NCBI RefSeq assembly: GCF_000280925.3
Contig: NZ_CP012109.1
Coordinates: 620,001 to 684,000, forward strand
Direction of reading: 5' to 3'
Origin: Myxococcus hansupus
GTDB lineage: Bacteria; Myxococcota; Myxococcia; Myxococcales; Myxococcaceae
DNA length: 64,000 nucleotides
The notes under the pieces were generated by a model. That model did no database searches. It had not been told where the DNA came from and saw only the letters and a program-made list of their open reading frames with translations. Positions 27,301-35,235 of the stretch are shown here, in pieces (positions within the stretch are counted from its first letter, which is position 1; each line of letters opens with the position of its first letter). Both the position numbers and the translations under genes were made by a program.

Positions 27301-27550
27301 GCAGGGGCGTGGCGAAGGGTTCGTGGACGGCGTCGTTGCCCACGTTCAGCGCGCCCGTCCAGTCCAGGGGCGCCGGGCCGCCCTGACAGTCGAGCGCGGC
27401 GGAGCGGTACACGACGGCGCCCGCGTAGTCCCTCACCTCCAGTTGGACGGAGACGAGCCGGCCCGCGTCGGGCGGGTCGTAGGTGACGGCGAGCGTCTCC
27501 TGGGAAGGTGCGAAGTGCGTCCAGGCGCAGCGCAGGGGCAGGTAGGGCAT
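24341..27550 (-). CDS. large effector-like protein: metzincin-like zinc site plus CHAT/caspase-like C-terminus
   Basis: 1069 residues, no signal peptide. The N-terminal 90 residues read like a FlgD-type Ig domain (LAVTYDPPDAGRLVSVQLEV). A long region of unknown fold follows. HEVGHCFWLTH at 696-706 fits the metzincin pattern HExxHxxxxxH, and CMMSYP at 725-730 fits the Met-turn. In the C-terminal part DIYHHVTHGN (His844) and LLAFFSSCLIG (Cys960), then GTRYVIAFRSRY and SREFYRLLSAGQFDAG, match the His, Cys and following strand-helix of CHAT or caspase-like proteases. The His-Cys distance of 116 residues is longer than usual, implying an insertion. The small adaptor-like gene ends 2 bases upstream. 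Function as an injected or secreted proteolytic effector is inferred from architecture and neighbour; the protease domains could also process the protein itself. Confidence 0.65.
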   Translation of the reverse strand: MPYLPLRCAWTHFAPSQETLAVTYDPPDAGRLVSVQLEVRDYAGAVVYRSAALDCQGGPAPLDWTGALNVGNDAVHEPFATPLRAPYTLRVDAVIAADEDEDLRQPEDLPNSELDSVVPCEALRHDDEPRREDVVVVLPPPPPSTAQVNVLYHSVDVVRGPWLASGAVFVRGTVDSICHKLNQLGYYAGPPARASVTPDYFNKAKERFRRNHGDLRILPAPTNLEFEDALDGALAHHHGARPTLADDQGVPVPDGTALGGNGAPLRVYVEAVGFDEDLANRTDEFMRQLPPGRGNAPVNWAALHNKTASEAGKLNRPLVPLEAVIYLKGHDNRRVVAPQAVGAVRVDWSALEPGEDVSHLPMNDRLHSGTRAYINRVLRSDYVDLERNLGSTNCPAAYGGIRTRAQNFRNPFWREPQPYAPYAVPTEDAGNKVLWAPACTDTGQHLARVGRSGIYLQPSLIGGDRYQVRARLSYEGRGNAAALEIANPVCKFETKPIVVWRRVEVFGVVGWPLRNHGQLPQKCRARYAESYLDVDFTHTLYRRISQVINNADYANWFNHIRTNVKPSVASVVGLLDTLNVHDASPVVRLNPVAVLSSTDKDNIFMFVSDMFNEMVTTPNVASAGGFLLSLISDNIRTGHAPCGGIVMLEYMLSDDIRNALETSEIGEVPTTSNGNNDLLGIIDQRVNANADFVFTHEVGHCFWLTHHEASMGVVKQHHDQFDHNCMMSYPDWDGARPQYPHQAANTYDPHFCGKCNLKLRGWDITHADILTLDTATPPDQIKTLFYYDRADPGLQWDVELSNVSEAFTRVSRGPFRERHFNQNANFDTWMTDLGDCDIYHHVTHGNVRCSRHGSRLASMDMAIPRYPTWCRSDNTKVQRLTTEEQDLCVRTNFDAQSLTAWAKKNFITPQTYWHDLTSVIQWTVDINDSSRDVEFTYEQVQRAFKRGQNAPRLLAFFSSCLIGWERRFAKLFIDQGTRYVIAFRSRYQTSQALPFSREFYRLLSAGQFDAGMINGAFTAAALSFPHAEPCLFTAANITRCTATTRAGTAAFTQHTWKDDAFEEPRFPTS

Positions 27551-27552
27551 CG

Positions 27553-27933
27553 TCAGGTCGCGGGAGTGGAGCGCCTGCGGTACGGCCGCAGGTAGTGGCG
27601 CTCAATCCAGTCCATCTTTCGGGAAGGGGTGAGGTACGGCCGCGCGAGCACCGCTTGCGGCCAGACGTGGACGGGGTCCGTGTCGAAGTGCTCGCCCAGG
27701 CACACCTGGCAGGCGATGAAGCGCGCCACGTCCCAGCGGCGGGTGAGGCCATGCGTGCTCGCGGCGGTGATGCCGCGCTCGGTCCGGGCGCGCAGCTCCG
27801 GCTCGCCCAGGTCCGCGCATTCTCGCGGGAGCTGCGCGCGCAGGAAGCGCATGACGCTGGCCACGTAGACACCGCGTGCCGAGCTGTCGAGGCACGCCAT
27901 CTGCTCGGTTCGAATCCTCAGCACCGCGCACAC
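27553..27933 (-). CDS. small helical protein resembling secretion-effector accessory proteins
   Basis: 126 residues, starting with GTG at 27933. The pattern IRTEQM, then FLRAQLPRECADLGEPELRA, GITAASTHGLTRRWDVARFI and GEHFDTDP with WPQAVL resembles a small all-helical family that often lies next to VgrG, PAAR or toxin genes in type VI and related loci (members read roughly YGI-x-x-ERDVARF-x-D-L). I recognise the pattern but cannot give a family accession. The gene precedes the 1069-residue protein with a 2-base gap, so the two are co-expressed and probably bind each other. An adaptor or chaperone role is inference. Confidence 0.6.
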   Translation of the reverse strand: MCAVLRIRTEQMACLDSSARGVYVASVMRFLRAQLPRECADLGEPELRARTERGITAASTHGLTRRWDVARFIACQVCLGEHFDTDPVHVWPQAVLARPYLTPSRKMDWIERHYLRPYRRRSTPAT

Positions 27934-28079
27934 CCCGGGACTGAACGTCGGAATGTGCTGAATTTAACGTTTTGCTGGGATGCGCTTCAACGGGCGAGGG
28001 CGCCAGACGCAGCAGCGGGGCGGCCCCTCCGTGAAGGAGTGACGCGCCCCGCCGTGCTCACGTCCTGGGTGAAGCGTGA

Positions 28080-29714
28080 CTACTCGATGGTCCAGGCCAC
28101 GGTGCCCGTGCAGCTCGTGTTGGCGTAGCAGCCCGCGCGAATCTGGTACGCGCCGCCCGCGCCGGCCGGCACCTTGTAGCTGGCGCTGGACAGCTTGCCG
28201 CAGCCGGTGCCGTCGTCGTTGGTGGCCACCTGGGTGCCCGCGGCGTTGTACAGGCGGATGAAGGTGTCTCCGGTGCCGGAGGCGCCCGCCACGTTGCAGG
28301 TGCCGAAGGAGAGGCGCTGGCCCGCCGTCAGGTTGACCGTCTCGTTGGTGGTGTTCTGCCGCGCGCTGTTGGAGTTGACGGCGCTGTAGTTGAACGTGCC
28401 GGAGGTGGCCGGCGGCGTGCTGGTGCCAATCGTCCACGCCACGGTGCCGCTGCAGCTCGTGTTGGCGTAGCAGCCCGCGATGATTTCGTAGGCGCCCGCG
28501 GCCACGGCGGTGAGGGTGACGTTGGAGCCACGGCCCGAGTCGCAGCCGTCATCGTTGGAGGCGACCTCGATGCCGCTGGGGCCATTGACGCGCAGCCAGG
28601 TGTCGCCGGTGGCGGCGGCGCCCGCGACGCCGCAGGTGCCCACGGTGAGGCTCTGGCCGGCCGTGAGCTCCACCACGTGACGGGTGGTGTTCACGGTGGC
28701 GTTCTGGGTGTTGCCGGCCGTGAAGGGGAAGGTCGTCTGCGGCGGCGGCGTGCTGTTGCACAGCCGGACGCTGGTGTTGGCGGCGCAGAAGGCCTCGATG
28801 GCCGGACGCACGTAGGTGATTTCCTCGCCGGCGCACCCGTTCTCCGGGCACGTGTTCACGACGAAGCAGCCACCCTGCTGCACGTAGTCATCATCACCCC
28901 GCACCAGGATGCCGGCGATGGTGTGGTTCGCCATGTCATAGACGGCGGAGCCGGAGTTGCCGCCGAAGGTGTCGGTGGTGGCGACGAAGTAGTCCACCGT
29001 GTTGGGGCGGCCGTTGCGCACCCGGCCGCCGGAGTCAATCTTGAGCGGAATGCCGCTGCCCGAGCCGATGACGGCCACGTTGGTGCCCGTGGCGAGGGCG
29101 GTGTTGCCCGGCCGGATGGGGGCCGGCGTGAAGCGCGGCGTCGCCGGACGGTCCAGGCGGATGATGGCGTAGTCCAGGGTGCGGCCGTTCGACGTGTTGT
29201 CGCGGCGCACGACAATCTCCCGGCAACTGAAGATGTCCTGGGTGGTCATCGTCTGCACGGAGTTCGCGTTGGGCCGGTAGAAGTTGAAGGCCCACTTGAA
29301 GGACGCGCAGTCGCTCGCGTTCTCCACGCAGTGGCCGGCCGTCAGCAGCAGGTCATCGTCGATCAGCGTGCCCGAGCAGTAGCCCGGCGACGGGTCGTTG
29401 TAGAAGCGCTGGCTGGAGCAGACGCCCAGCTCGCCCAGCGTGGGGCTGTCGAAGACGACGTTGTTGGGGTTCGTGTCGTCGATTTCGTACGGATCGACCA
29501 TGACGGCGCTGGCCTGCATCGCGTACTGCCGCAGGACGGCGTCCGGGTGCTCGTAGACGTCCATGCGGTCGTCGTTGCCATAGACGACCGGCTGCTCCGT
29601 GGTCCCGCCTCCAACGGAGTCGGACGCTTGCTCCGGCCCGCAGGCCGTGGCGGAGAGGGTACACAACAGCGCGCCGAGCAGTTTCCTGCTGGCGCCGGTC
29701 CGGGGGATACGCAT
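28080..29714 (-). CDS. trypsin-like serine protease lipoprotein with two PPC-like domains
   Basis: 544 residues. Signal peptide and lipobox give Cys25 (ATAC). The S1 fold carries the catalytic triad His128 (LLTAGHC), Asp181 (LDYAIIRL) and Ser254 (GGNSGS). Two tandem domains of about 100 residues follow (about 328-429 and 440-544), each with TAGQxLxxGTC, GDTxxR, and a GCYANTSCxGTVAWTI ending. They resemble bacterial pre-peptidase C-terminal domains and share paired Cys residues. The protein is probably an exported protease anchored by lipid or released. The ATG at 29714 is favoured by AGGAG upstream and the signal peptide; 29816 is a longer frame without these. Confidence 0.88.
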   Translation of the reverse strand: MRIPRTGASRKLLGALLCTLSATACGPEQASDSVGGGTTEQPVVYGNDDRMDVYEHPDAVLRQYAMQASAVMVDPYEIDDTNPNNVVFDSPTLGELGVCSSQRFYNDPSPGYCSGTLIDDDLLLTAGHCVENASDCASFKWAFNFYRPNANSVQTMTTQDIFSCREIVVRRDNTSNGRTLDYAIIRLDRPATPRFTPAPIRPGNTALATGTNVAVIGSGSGIPLKIDSGGRVRNGRPNTVDYFVATTDTFGGNSGSAVYDMANHTIAGILVRGDDDYVQQGGCFVVNTCPENGCAGEEITYVRPAIEAFCAANTSVRLCNSTPPPQTTFPFTAGNTQNATVNTTRHVVELTAGQSLTVGTCGVAGAAATGDTWLRVNGPSGIEVASNDDGCDSGRGSNVTLTAVAAGAYEIIAGCYANTSCSGTVAWTIGTSTPPATSGTFNYSAVNSNSARQNTTNETVNLTAGQRLSFGTCNVAGASGTGDTFIRLYNAAGTQVATNDDGTGCGKLSSASYKVPAGAGGAYQIRAGCYANTSCTGTVAWTIE

Positions 29715-29829
29715 GAGACGACCACTCCTACGGGAGATGTGAGGCCCGGCCCCTTCCGGGGTGGGCCGCCGCAATATATGTGAAAAAAGGCGGCCCTGCT
29801 GTCGAGTGGACGTCACAACTCCGGGGCGC

Positions 29830-30207
29830 TCAGTCCGCGTCGGGGTTCCGCAGCCACTGGAGGGCCTCCCCCCGCGTTTCGAAGGTCCGTGTAGGGATGT
29901 TCAGCATGGCCCGCTTCGTCATGCGCCAGGCCTGGAGGCCGGAGGGGGCGTCGCTGACCACCCGGGCCGAGCGCTTCATGCCATGGAGCTGGGCGTAGGC
30001 GTTGAGGCTGGCCATGGCCGTCACCACGTCGCTGGGCATCACGCGGAGCTGGGACTGGTCCACCAGCGCCGACCACTCGCCGGCCAGGGCGGTGATGGCC
30101 TTCTTCACGTCGGCCAGGTACTCGGACAGGTCCGCGGTGGTGACTTGCGGGGGATAGACGACCTCGAGGATGCGGTCCTGCGAGTGAACGGTGATCTGGA
30201 ATGGCAT
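29830..30207 (-). CDS. SpoIIAA/STAS-like single-domain protein
   Basis: 125 residues. It begins MPFQITVHSQDRILEVVYPP, followed by the alternating helices and strands of a SpoIIAA-like fold (DLSEYLADVKKAITAL, then WSALVDQSQLRVMPSD, and RSARVVSDAPSGLQAWRM). The end EALQWLRNP is typical of such proteins. Myxobacteria have many of these; functions are mostly unknown, some bind membranes or regulators. There is no partner kinase or sigma factor nearby. It lies upstream of the protease gene on the same strand, 115 bases away. Confidence 0.62.
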   Translation of the reverse strand: MPFQITVHSQDRILEVVYPPQVTTADLSEYLADVKKAITALAGEWSALVDQSQLRVMPSDVVTAMASLNAYAQLHGMKRSARVVSDAPSGLQAWRMTKRAMLNIPTRTFETRGEALQWLRNPDAD

Positions 30208-30354
30208 GACGGTGACAGGCTCCGGGCGGGGCGCGCCATCCTAGCCGCCGCTGGTGACACGTCTAGAGCGGGGGGACAGAAGGCCTCGCGGAACCCGCCT
30301 TGCCCGAACCTGTCCGGAAGGGCCGGGAATGTCAGACCCACCTGGTACTGACGT

Positions 30355-30416
30355 CCTTGCCGTTGCTCCGGTACCGGCGCGCCGAAGGGGTGCGCCGGCG
30401 GTGGCAACCGGCAAGG
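30355..30416 (+). promoter_or_regulatory. long leader hairpin covering the ribosome binding site
   Basis: CCTTGCCGTTGC (30355-30366) pairs with 30404-30416 (one bulged base). An inner stem CCGGCGC (30374-30380) pairs perfectly with 30392-30398. The right arm ends in the AAGG that belongs to the ribosome binding site of the gene starting at 30424. Folding of the transcript would hide that site, so translation could be controlled by temperature, a ligand or a protein. Confidence 0.5.
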
Positions 30417-30423
30417 GGGTTTC

Positions 30424-30804
30424 ATGAACACGAAGTTGTACGTCCTGGGCGCGGTGCTGGGCGCCGCCCCGGGCCTGCTGCCGGTGGTGTCGGCACCGCC
30501 GGTGGCTCCGTCGCAGGAGTCGCGCCAGGACTCGCGCGGGACTTCTCGCAAGGGCCGGGGAGGCGCCGCGGGCGCTCCTGGCAACCACGCCGTGGTGGCA
30601 CCGCCGCCGCCGGCGGAGGACGCACCCAAGCAGGATGCGTCCGTTCCCAACGAAGGCCGCACGAGGGGCGGAGGTGAGCTGGAGGCACCCCGTCACCCCT
30701 GCGAGGCCATCACCATCATCCAGGTGCCCTGCGACGCCGCGCAGGAGTCCTGTGAGTACACCTACTGGCACTGCCCCGAAGCCGTGAATCCGCTCCGGGC
30801 GTGA
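30424..30804 (+). CDS. small exported protein of unknown function
   Basis: 126 residues. A signal peptide (MNTKLYVLGAVLGAAPGLLPVVSA) precedes a low-complexity Ser/Arg/Gly/Ala/Pro stretch and a C-terminal part with four Cys (CEAITIIQVPC, then SCEYTYWHC) that probably form two disulfides. No family is recognised. AAGGGGG lies 6 bases upstream of the ATG but is partly within a strong hairpin. The gene has its own rho-independent terminator just downstream, so it is a self-contained single-gene transcript. Confidence 0.68.
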   Translation: MNTKLYVLGAVLGAAPGLLPVVSAPPVAPSQESRQDSRGTSRKGRGGAAGAPGNHAVVAPPPPAEDAPKQDASVPNEGRTRGGGELEAPRHPCEAITIIQVPCDAAQESCEYTYWHCPEAVNPLRA

Positions 30805-30816
30805 TGAAGTGAGGAG

Positions 30817-30854
30817 CGCACGGGCGGCCACATTCCGCCCGTGCGTTTTCTTTT
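30817..30854 (+). terminator. rho-independent terminator
   Basis: A perfect 11-base stem (30817-30827 with 30835-30845) with a 7-base loop is followed by TTTTCTTTT. It lies 12 bases after the stop at 30804 and separates that gene from the fumarylacetoacetase-like operon. Confidence 0.9.
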
Positions 30855-30991
30855 GGGCGCGCTGTCCGCCGTGCGCATTTCCCGGGCAGCGCGTGTCCGT
30901 CTTGCTTGACACCCCCGGTGCCCCGGCGGAAAAGCCCGGAATCACAGGCGGTCCGGCCATTTTCCTCAGAGGCCGCCAGGGGAGCCCGGCA

Positions 30992-31968
<977 letters not shown>

Positions 31969-31972
<4 letters not shown>

Positions 31973-32628
31973 CGGGCCTTCGGCTCTACAGCTACTGGCG
32001 CTCGTCGGCGTCGTGGCGGGTGCGCATCGGTTTGCACCTGAAGGGGCTGAAGTTCGACTACGTGCCGGTGCACCTCGTGAAGGACGGCGGGGAGCAGCAC
32101 GGCGCCGCGTACCGGGCGGTCAACCCCATGCGCTCGCTGCCCACGCTGGAGTGGACGGAGGCGGATGGCTCGGTGCGCCGGCTGTCGCAGTCGCTGCCGG
32201 TGCTGGAGTATCTGGAGGAGCGCTTCCCGGCGCCGGCGCTGCTGCCCGCGGACCCGTTCCTGCGCGCGAAGGCGAGGATGCTGGCGGAGATGGTGAACTC
32301 CGGCATCCAGCCGCTGCAGAACCTGTCGGTGATGCAGCGGCTCAAGCAGGAGCTGGGCGCGGACGACAAGGCGTGGTCGGCCTACTGGAACGCACGGGGG
32401 CTGGAGGCGCTGGAGGCGGCGGTGCAGTCCACCGCCGGGCGCTTCTGCGTGGGCGACACGGTGTCGCTCGCGGACGTGTGCCTGGTGCCGCAGCTCTACG
32501 GCGCGCGCCGCTTCGGCGTGGACGTGGCGGCGTACCCGACGCTGCTGCGCATCGAAGCCGAGTGCCAGTCGCTGCCCGCGTTCCAGGCCGCGCAGCCCGA
32601 CCGGCAGCCGGACGCGGTTCCCGCCTGA
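31969..32628 (+). CDS. maiA: maleylacetoacetate isomerase (zeta-class GST)
   Basis: 219 residues. The active-site motif SYWRSSASWRVRI matches the SSxSxRVR signature of zeta-class glutathione transferases, and the C-terminal helical domain contains FCVGDTVSLADVCLVPQLY. It isomerises maleylacetoacetate to fumarylacetoacetate with glutathione as cofactor. ATGA overlap with the upstream gene places both in one operon for tyrosine or homogentisate catabolism. A stem-loop follows directly. Confidence 0.93.
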
Positions 32629-32637
32629 GTCCCATGG

Positions 32638-32667
32638 AGCGGTCGCGCCTGTTCGGGCGCGACCGCT
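32638..32667. terminator. 12-base perfect stem-loop between convergent genes
   Basis: AGCGGTCGCGCC (32638-32649) pairs with 32656-32667 around a 6-base loop, 10 bases after the maiA stop and 41 bases from the stop of the convergent operon. It could stop transcription from either side. Confidence 0.7.
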
Positions 32668-32707
32668 GATGGGGGCTGCGTGGTGGGCGCCCTGGTTTCG
32701 GGAGGGC

Positions 32708-33187
32708 TCAGCGCGGGGTGAGCACGGCCTGGCAGGTGTGGACCTCCTGCTCGGGGGAGGACGTCTCGTGGGCCGTGCACGCGAGTCGGAGGACGCCGTC
32801 TTCCTGGGTGGGTCTGCAGGTCCGGTTGACCCGGTGGTGGCGGGGCTCCTCGTCTTCCCTGGGCTCGGTGGTTCCGTCGCTGTTCAGGGAGAGGACGACG
32901 TCGTACTCCGCCAGGTACCAGGAGCCTTCCGCCAGGGCCACGCGGCCGAAGGAGGTGTCTCCCGTCGCGGGCAATCCCATCCGTTCCTCCACCTCCACGT
33001 CGAGGGTGCAGTCCTCCTTGGGGGTGCTCACCCGGAGGACGCCCGGCTCGCCGCAGGTGTTCTCACTCACGTCGTAGATGACTTCCTGGGCGGCATGGTC
33101 GCAGCGCCGTCCACCGTCCGCGACGAGCAGCACGGCGGTGGTGGCGAGCGCGGCGGTGGCGGCGAGGTTCGACAGGATGATTTTCAC
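32708..33187 (-). CDS. hypothetical exported protein
   Basis: 159 residues with an N-terminal signal segment (MKIILSNLAATAALATTAVLLVADGG). The rest has six Cys residues and strand-like segments (DVEVEERMGLPATGD, YDVVLSLNSDG) but no known domain. Its start overlaps the stop of the upstream membrane-protein gene by 4 bases, so it is the third gene of an operon headed by the spermidine-synthase-like gene. It is probably periplasmic or secreted. Confidence 0.65.
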   Translation of the reverse strand: MKIILSNLAATAALATTAVLLVADGGRRCDHAAQEVIYDVSENTCGEPGVLRVSTPKEDCTLDVEVEERMGLPATGDTSFGRVALAEGSWYLAEYDVVLSLNSDGTTEPREDEEPRHHRVNRTCRPTQEDGVLRLACTAHETSSPEQEVHTCQAVLTPR

Positions 33188-33630
33188 GTGGAGGCTCCAA
33201 CAGGTGGGGACTGCGCTTCACGGGAGGCGGCTCGGCTGAAGCGCACCGCTCCCCAGACAAGTGGCAACACGATGAGGTCGGTCGGGTCGGCCCAGGCGCG
33301 GAAGGCCGTGATGCCGAGCGGCGCTCCAACGGGCGTCAGCAGCGCGGAGAAGAGGTCCGCGGCGGGTTGGGACACCTTCAGCGCGGTGAAGAGGCACGCG
33401 GTGATGCCCGCCCCCACGGCCACCCGGCGCTCCCTCGGCCAGCGCGTGAGCAGCGCCAGCATCGCGGACAGGTAGAGCGGCAGGAAGAAGCAGAGGGCGA
33501 CATCGGACAGCTTGCCGGTGAGCGCGTTGTGGAATGCGGGCTTGAGCCAGCGGTCATTCACGGCCATCAGTGCCACCGCGCCCAGCGGCAGCGGCGCGAG
33601 GAACTCCGGCATCGCGGGAAGGCGCTTCAT
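33184..33630 (-). CDS. hypothetical membrane protein
   Basis: 148 residues with about four hydrophobic segments (PLPLGAVALMAVNDRW, ALCFFLPLYLSAMLALL, VGAGITACLFTALKV, LIVLPLVWGAVRF). No family is recognised. It overlaps the preceding gene by 4 bases (ATGA) and the following gene by 4 bases, so the three genes are translationally coupled. A role together with the neighbouring spermidine-synthase-like protein is likely, but its nature is unknown. Confidence 0.68.
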   Translation of the reverse strand: MKRLPAMPEFLAPLPLGAVALMAVNDRWLKPAFHNALTGKLSDVALCFFLPLYLSAMLALLTRWPRERRVAVGAGITACLFTALKVSQPAADLFSALLTPVGAPLGITAFRAWADPTDLIVLPLVWGAVRFSRAASREAQSPPVGAST

Positions 33631-35123
33631 CGGATGCCCAGGTCGCTGGTGAGGGTGCGCAGGATGATGGCGTCCGTGAGGAACTCCACGGGGGCTTTGT
33701 CGTCGGTCAGCGGCTCGCCCGGGGGCACGGGCTTCAGCTCTCCCGCCACGCGCTTCGCCAGCGAGCGCAGTGACGCGGGCAACGACGCCGCGCGGGTCTC
33801 GAGCCGCTTCGAGAGCCCCGGCGCCCCGGCGAAGAGCAGCGTGTTGCTGTGGTTGCGTGCGTCGGCGGCCTGGACCTCCGGAAAGACGGTGGCCAGCGTG
33901 GCCCCCACCGCGTCCACCACCGCGCGCTCCTGCTCGTAGCGCCCCACGTTGAAGCAGGCCACGCCGCCGGGCTCGAGCCGCGCGGCCACGGCGGTGGCGA
34001 ACTCGCGCGTCGTCAGGTGGAAGGGGACGTAGGGGAAGCGGAAGGCGTCGACGAGGATGACGTCGTACTGGCGGGTGTCGCTCGAGAGGAAGGCGCGCGC
34101 GTCCCCCACGTGGACCTCCACGTCGGAGGGCAGGCCGAAGTGGCTACGGCCCAGCCGCACCACCTCTGCGTCCAGCTCCACCCCCACCACCTCGACGCCG
34201 GGATAGGTCGCACGCAGCCCCTGGGCGCTCGTGCCCGCGCCCAGGCCCAGAATCAGGACGCGGGGCGCCCGAGGCTCCTTCTGCGCCATGACCGGCGCCA
34301 GCAGGTAATGCCCGAAGACTTCTTCATGCACGGGCATCCCGTGCCGATGGATGCTCTGCACCGCGTAGCCTTCATCGAAGACGAGGTGGCGCGTCCCGGT
34401 TCGGCTCTCCAGAACCTGGATGAAGGTGTAGGGAGACTCGGCCACGGCCACCGTCCCGGGCCGGTAGGGGAGGGCATGGGCCCCCAACGCGAGGGCCGCG
34501 ACGGGCACGCCCACCGCGGGCAGTCGCCACCGCCACCCCAGTCGCCACGAGGCCGTCAGTCCCAGCACCATCGCGAAGAGGGCCATGGTGCGCGCGGTGC
34601 CCAGCAGCGGCAGCACGACGAAGGCGGCCAGGAGTGTTCCCGCGATGCTGCCCACCGTGGACGCCGACGACAGCCGCCCCGCGTGTTCGCCCGCGGAGGT
34701 GACACCCGCGAGCCCCACTCGCAGCGCGTAGGGGCCCACCGCGCCCAACACCAGCAGCGGAGGCAGCGCCACCAGGACGAGCAGCGCCACGCGGCCCAGG
34801 GACTCCGCGACACGTCCCTCCAGCACCGCGCCCATCGCGCCGGGGAGCAGCACCCTCGCGAGGAAAGGCAACAGGGCCAGGGTGAGCGCGGACAGGCAGA
34901 GGGCGCCCAGCAGGGGTTCGAGCCGTCCCGTGCGGTCCGCCGCGCGGCCTCCCAGATGGGCCCCGAGCGCGAGGCCCCCCAGCACCAGGGAGATGAGAGC
35001 GGCCCATACCGGCGTGCTGCCGCCGAAGTAGGGCGCCACCAGCCGGGACGCCGCCATCTCCGACGCCATGACGGTGGTACCGGTGACGAAAGACAGCCAT
35101 GTCAGCGATGACGTAGGTCGCAT
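33627..35123 (-). CDS. fused multi-pass membrane and spermidine-synthase-like protein
   Basis: 498 residues. The N-terminal half has about seven membrane segments with an MFS-like pattern (VLGGLALGAHLGGRAADRTG). The C-terminal half is a Rossmann-type aminopropyltransferase domain: VLILGLGAGTSAQGL, VEVVGVELDAEVV, VHVGDARAFL and YDVILVDAFR. Such fusions are known in many bacteria; polyamine synthesis is often assumed but the residues for decarboxylated AdoMet were not checked, so methyltransferase or other activity is possible. It is first in a three-gene operon. A palindromic element lies 64 bases upstream of the start. Confidence 0.82.
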   Translation of the reverse strand: MRPTSSLTWLSFVTGTTVMASEMAASRLVAPYFGGSTPVWAALISLVLGGLALGAHLGGRAADRTGRLEPLLGALCLSALTLALLPFLARVLLPGAMGAVLEGRVAESLGRVALLVLVALPPLLVLGAVGPYALRVGLAGVTSAGEHAGRLSSASTVGSIAGTLLAAFVVLPLLGTARTMALFAMVLGLTASWRLGWRWRLPAVGVPVAALALGAHALPYRPGTVAVAESPYTFIQVLESRTGTRHLVFDEGYAVQSIHRHGMPVHEEVFGHYLLAPVMAQKEPRAPRVLILGLGAGTSAQGLRATYPGVEVVGVELDAEVVRLGRSHFGLPSDVEVHVGDARAFLSSDTRQYDVILVDAFRFPYVPFHLTTREFATAVAARLEPGGVACFNVGRYEQERAVVDAVGATLATVFPEVQAADARNHSNTLLFAGAPGLSKRLETRAASLPASLRSLAKRVAGELKPVPPGEPLTDDKAPVEFLTDAIILRTLTSDLGIR

Positions 35124-35186
35124 GTTCGGACGCTTGCTTGAGCAAGGTCCGTTCCAGTGCGAAGCCCTTGAAATAACATAGCTACA

Positions 35187-35216
35187 ATGACAGCCATGGC
35201 AGGGCTGTCATGACAG
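35187..35216. promoter_or_regulatory. palindromic TGACAG/CTGTCA cluster
   Basis: ATGACAGCC (35187-35195) pairs perfectly with 35203-35211 (7-base spacer), and CTGTCATGACAG (35205-35216) is itself a perfect 12-base palindrome. It lies 64 bases upstream of the start at 35123 and 20 bases after the stop at 35236. It could be an operator for the operon or the terminator of the upstream lipoprotein gene; a T-rich stretch follows on the minus strand. Confidence 0.55.
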
Positions 35217-35235
35217 GAAAGTCAGGACAGGCGTG

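Noticed and set aside
25253-27595. A plus-strand open frame of 780 codons opposite the dual-protease gene
   Set aside because: Composition is dominated by Val, Arg, Gly and Ala without motif; the opposite strand carries clear protease motifs.
28015-28052. Possible terminator after the trypsin-like protease gene (GCGGGGCG with its complement)
   Set aside because: The loop of 22 bases is long and no T-run follows; too weak to list as a feature.
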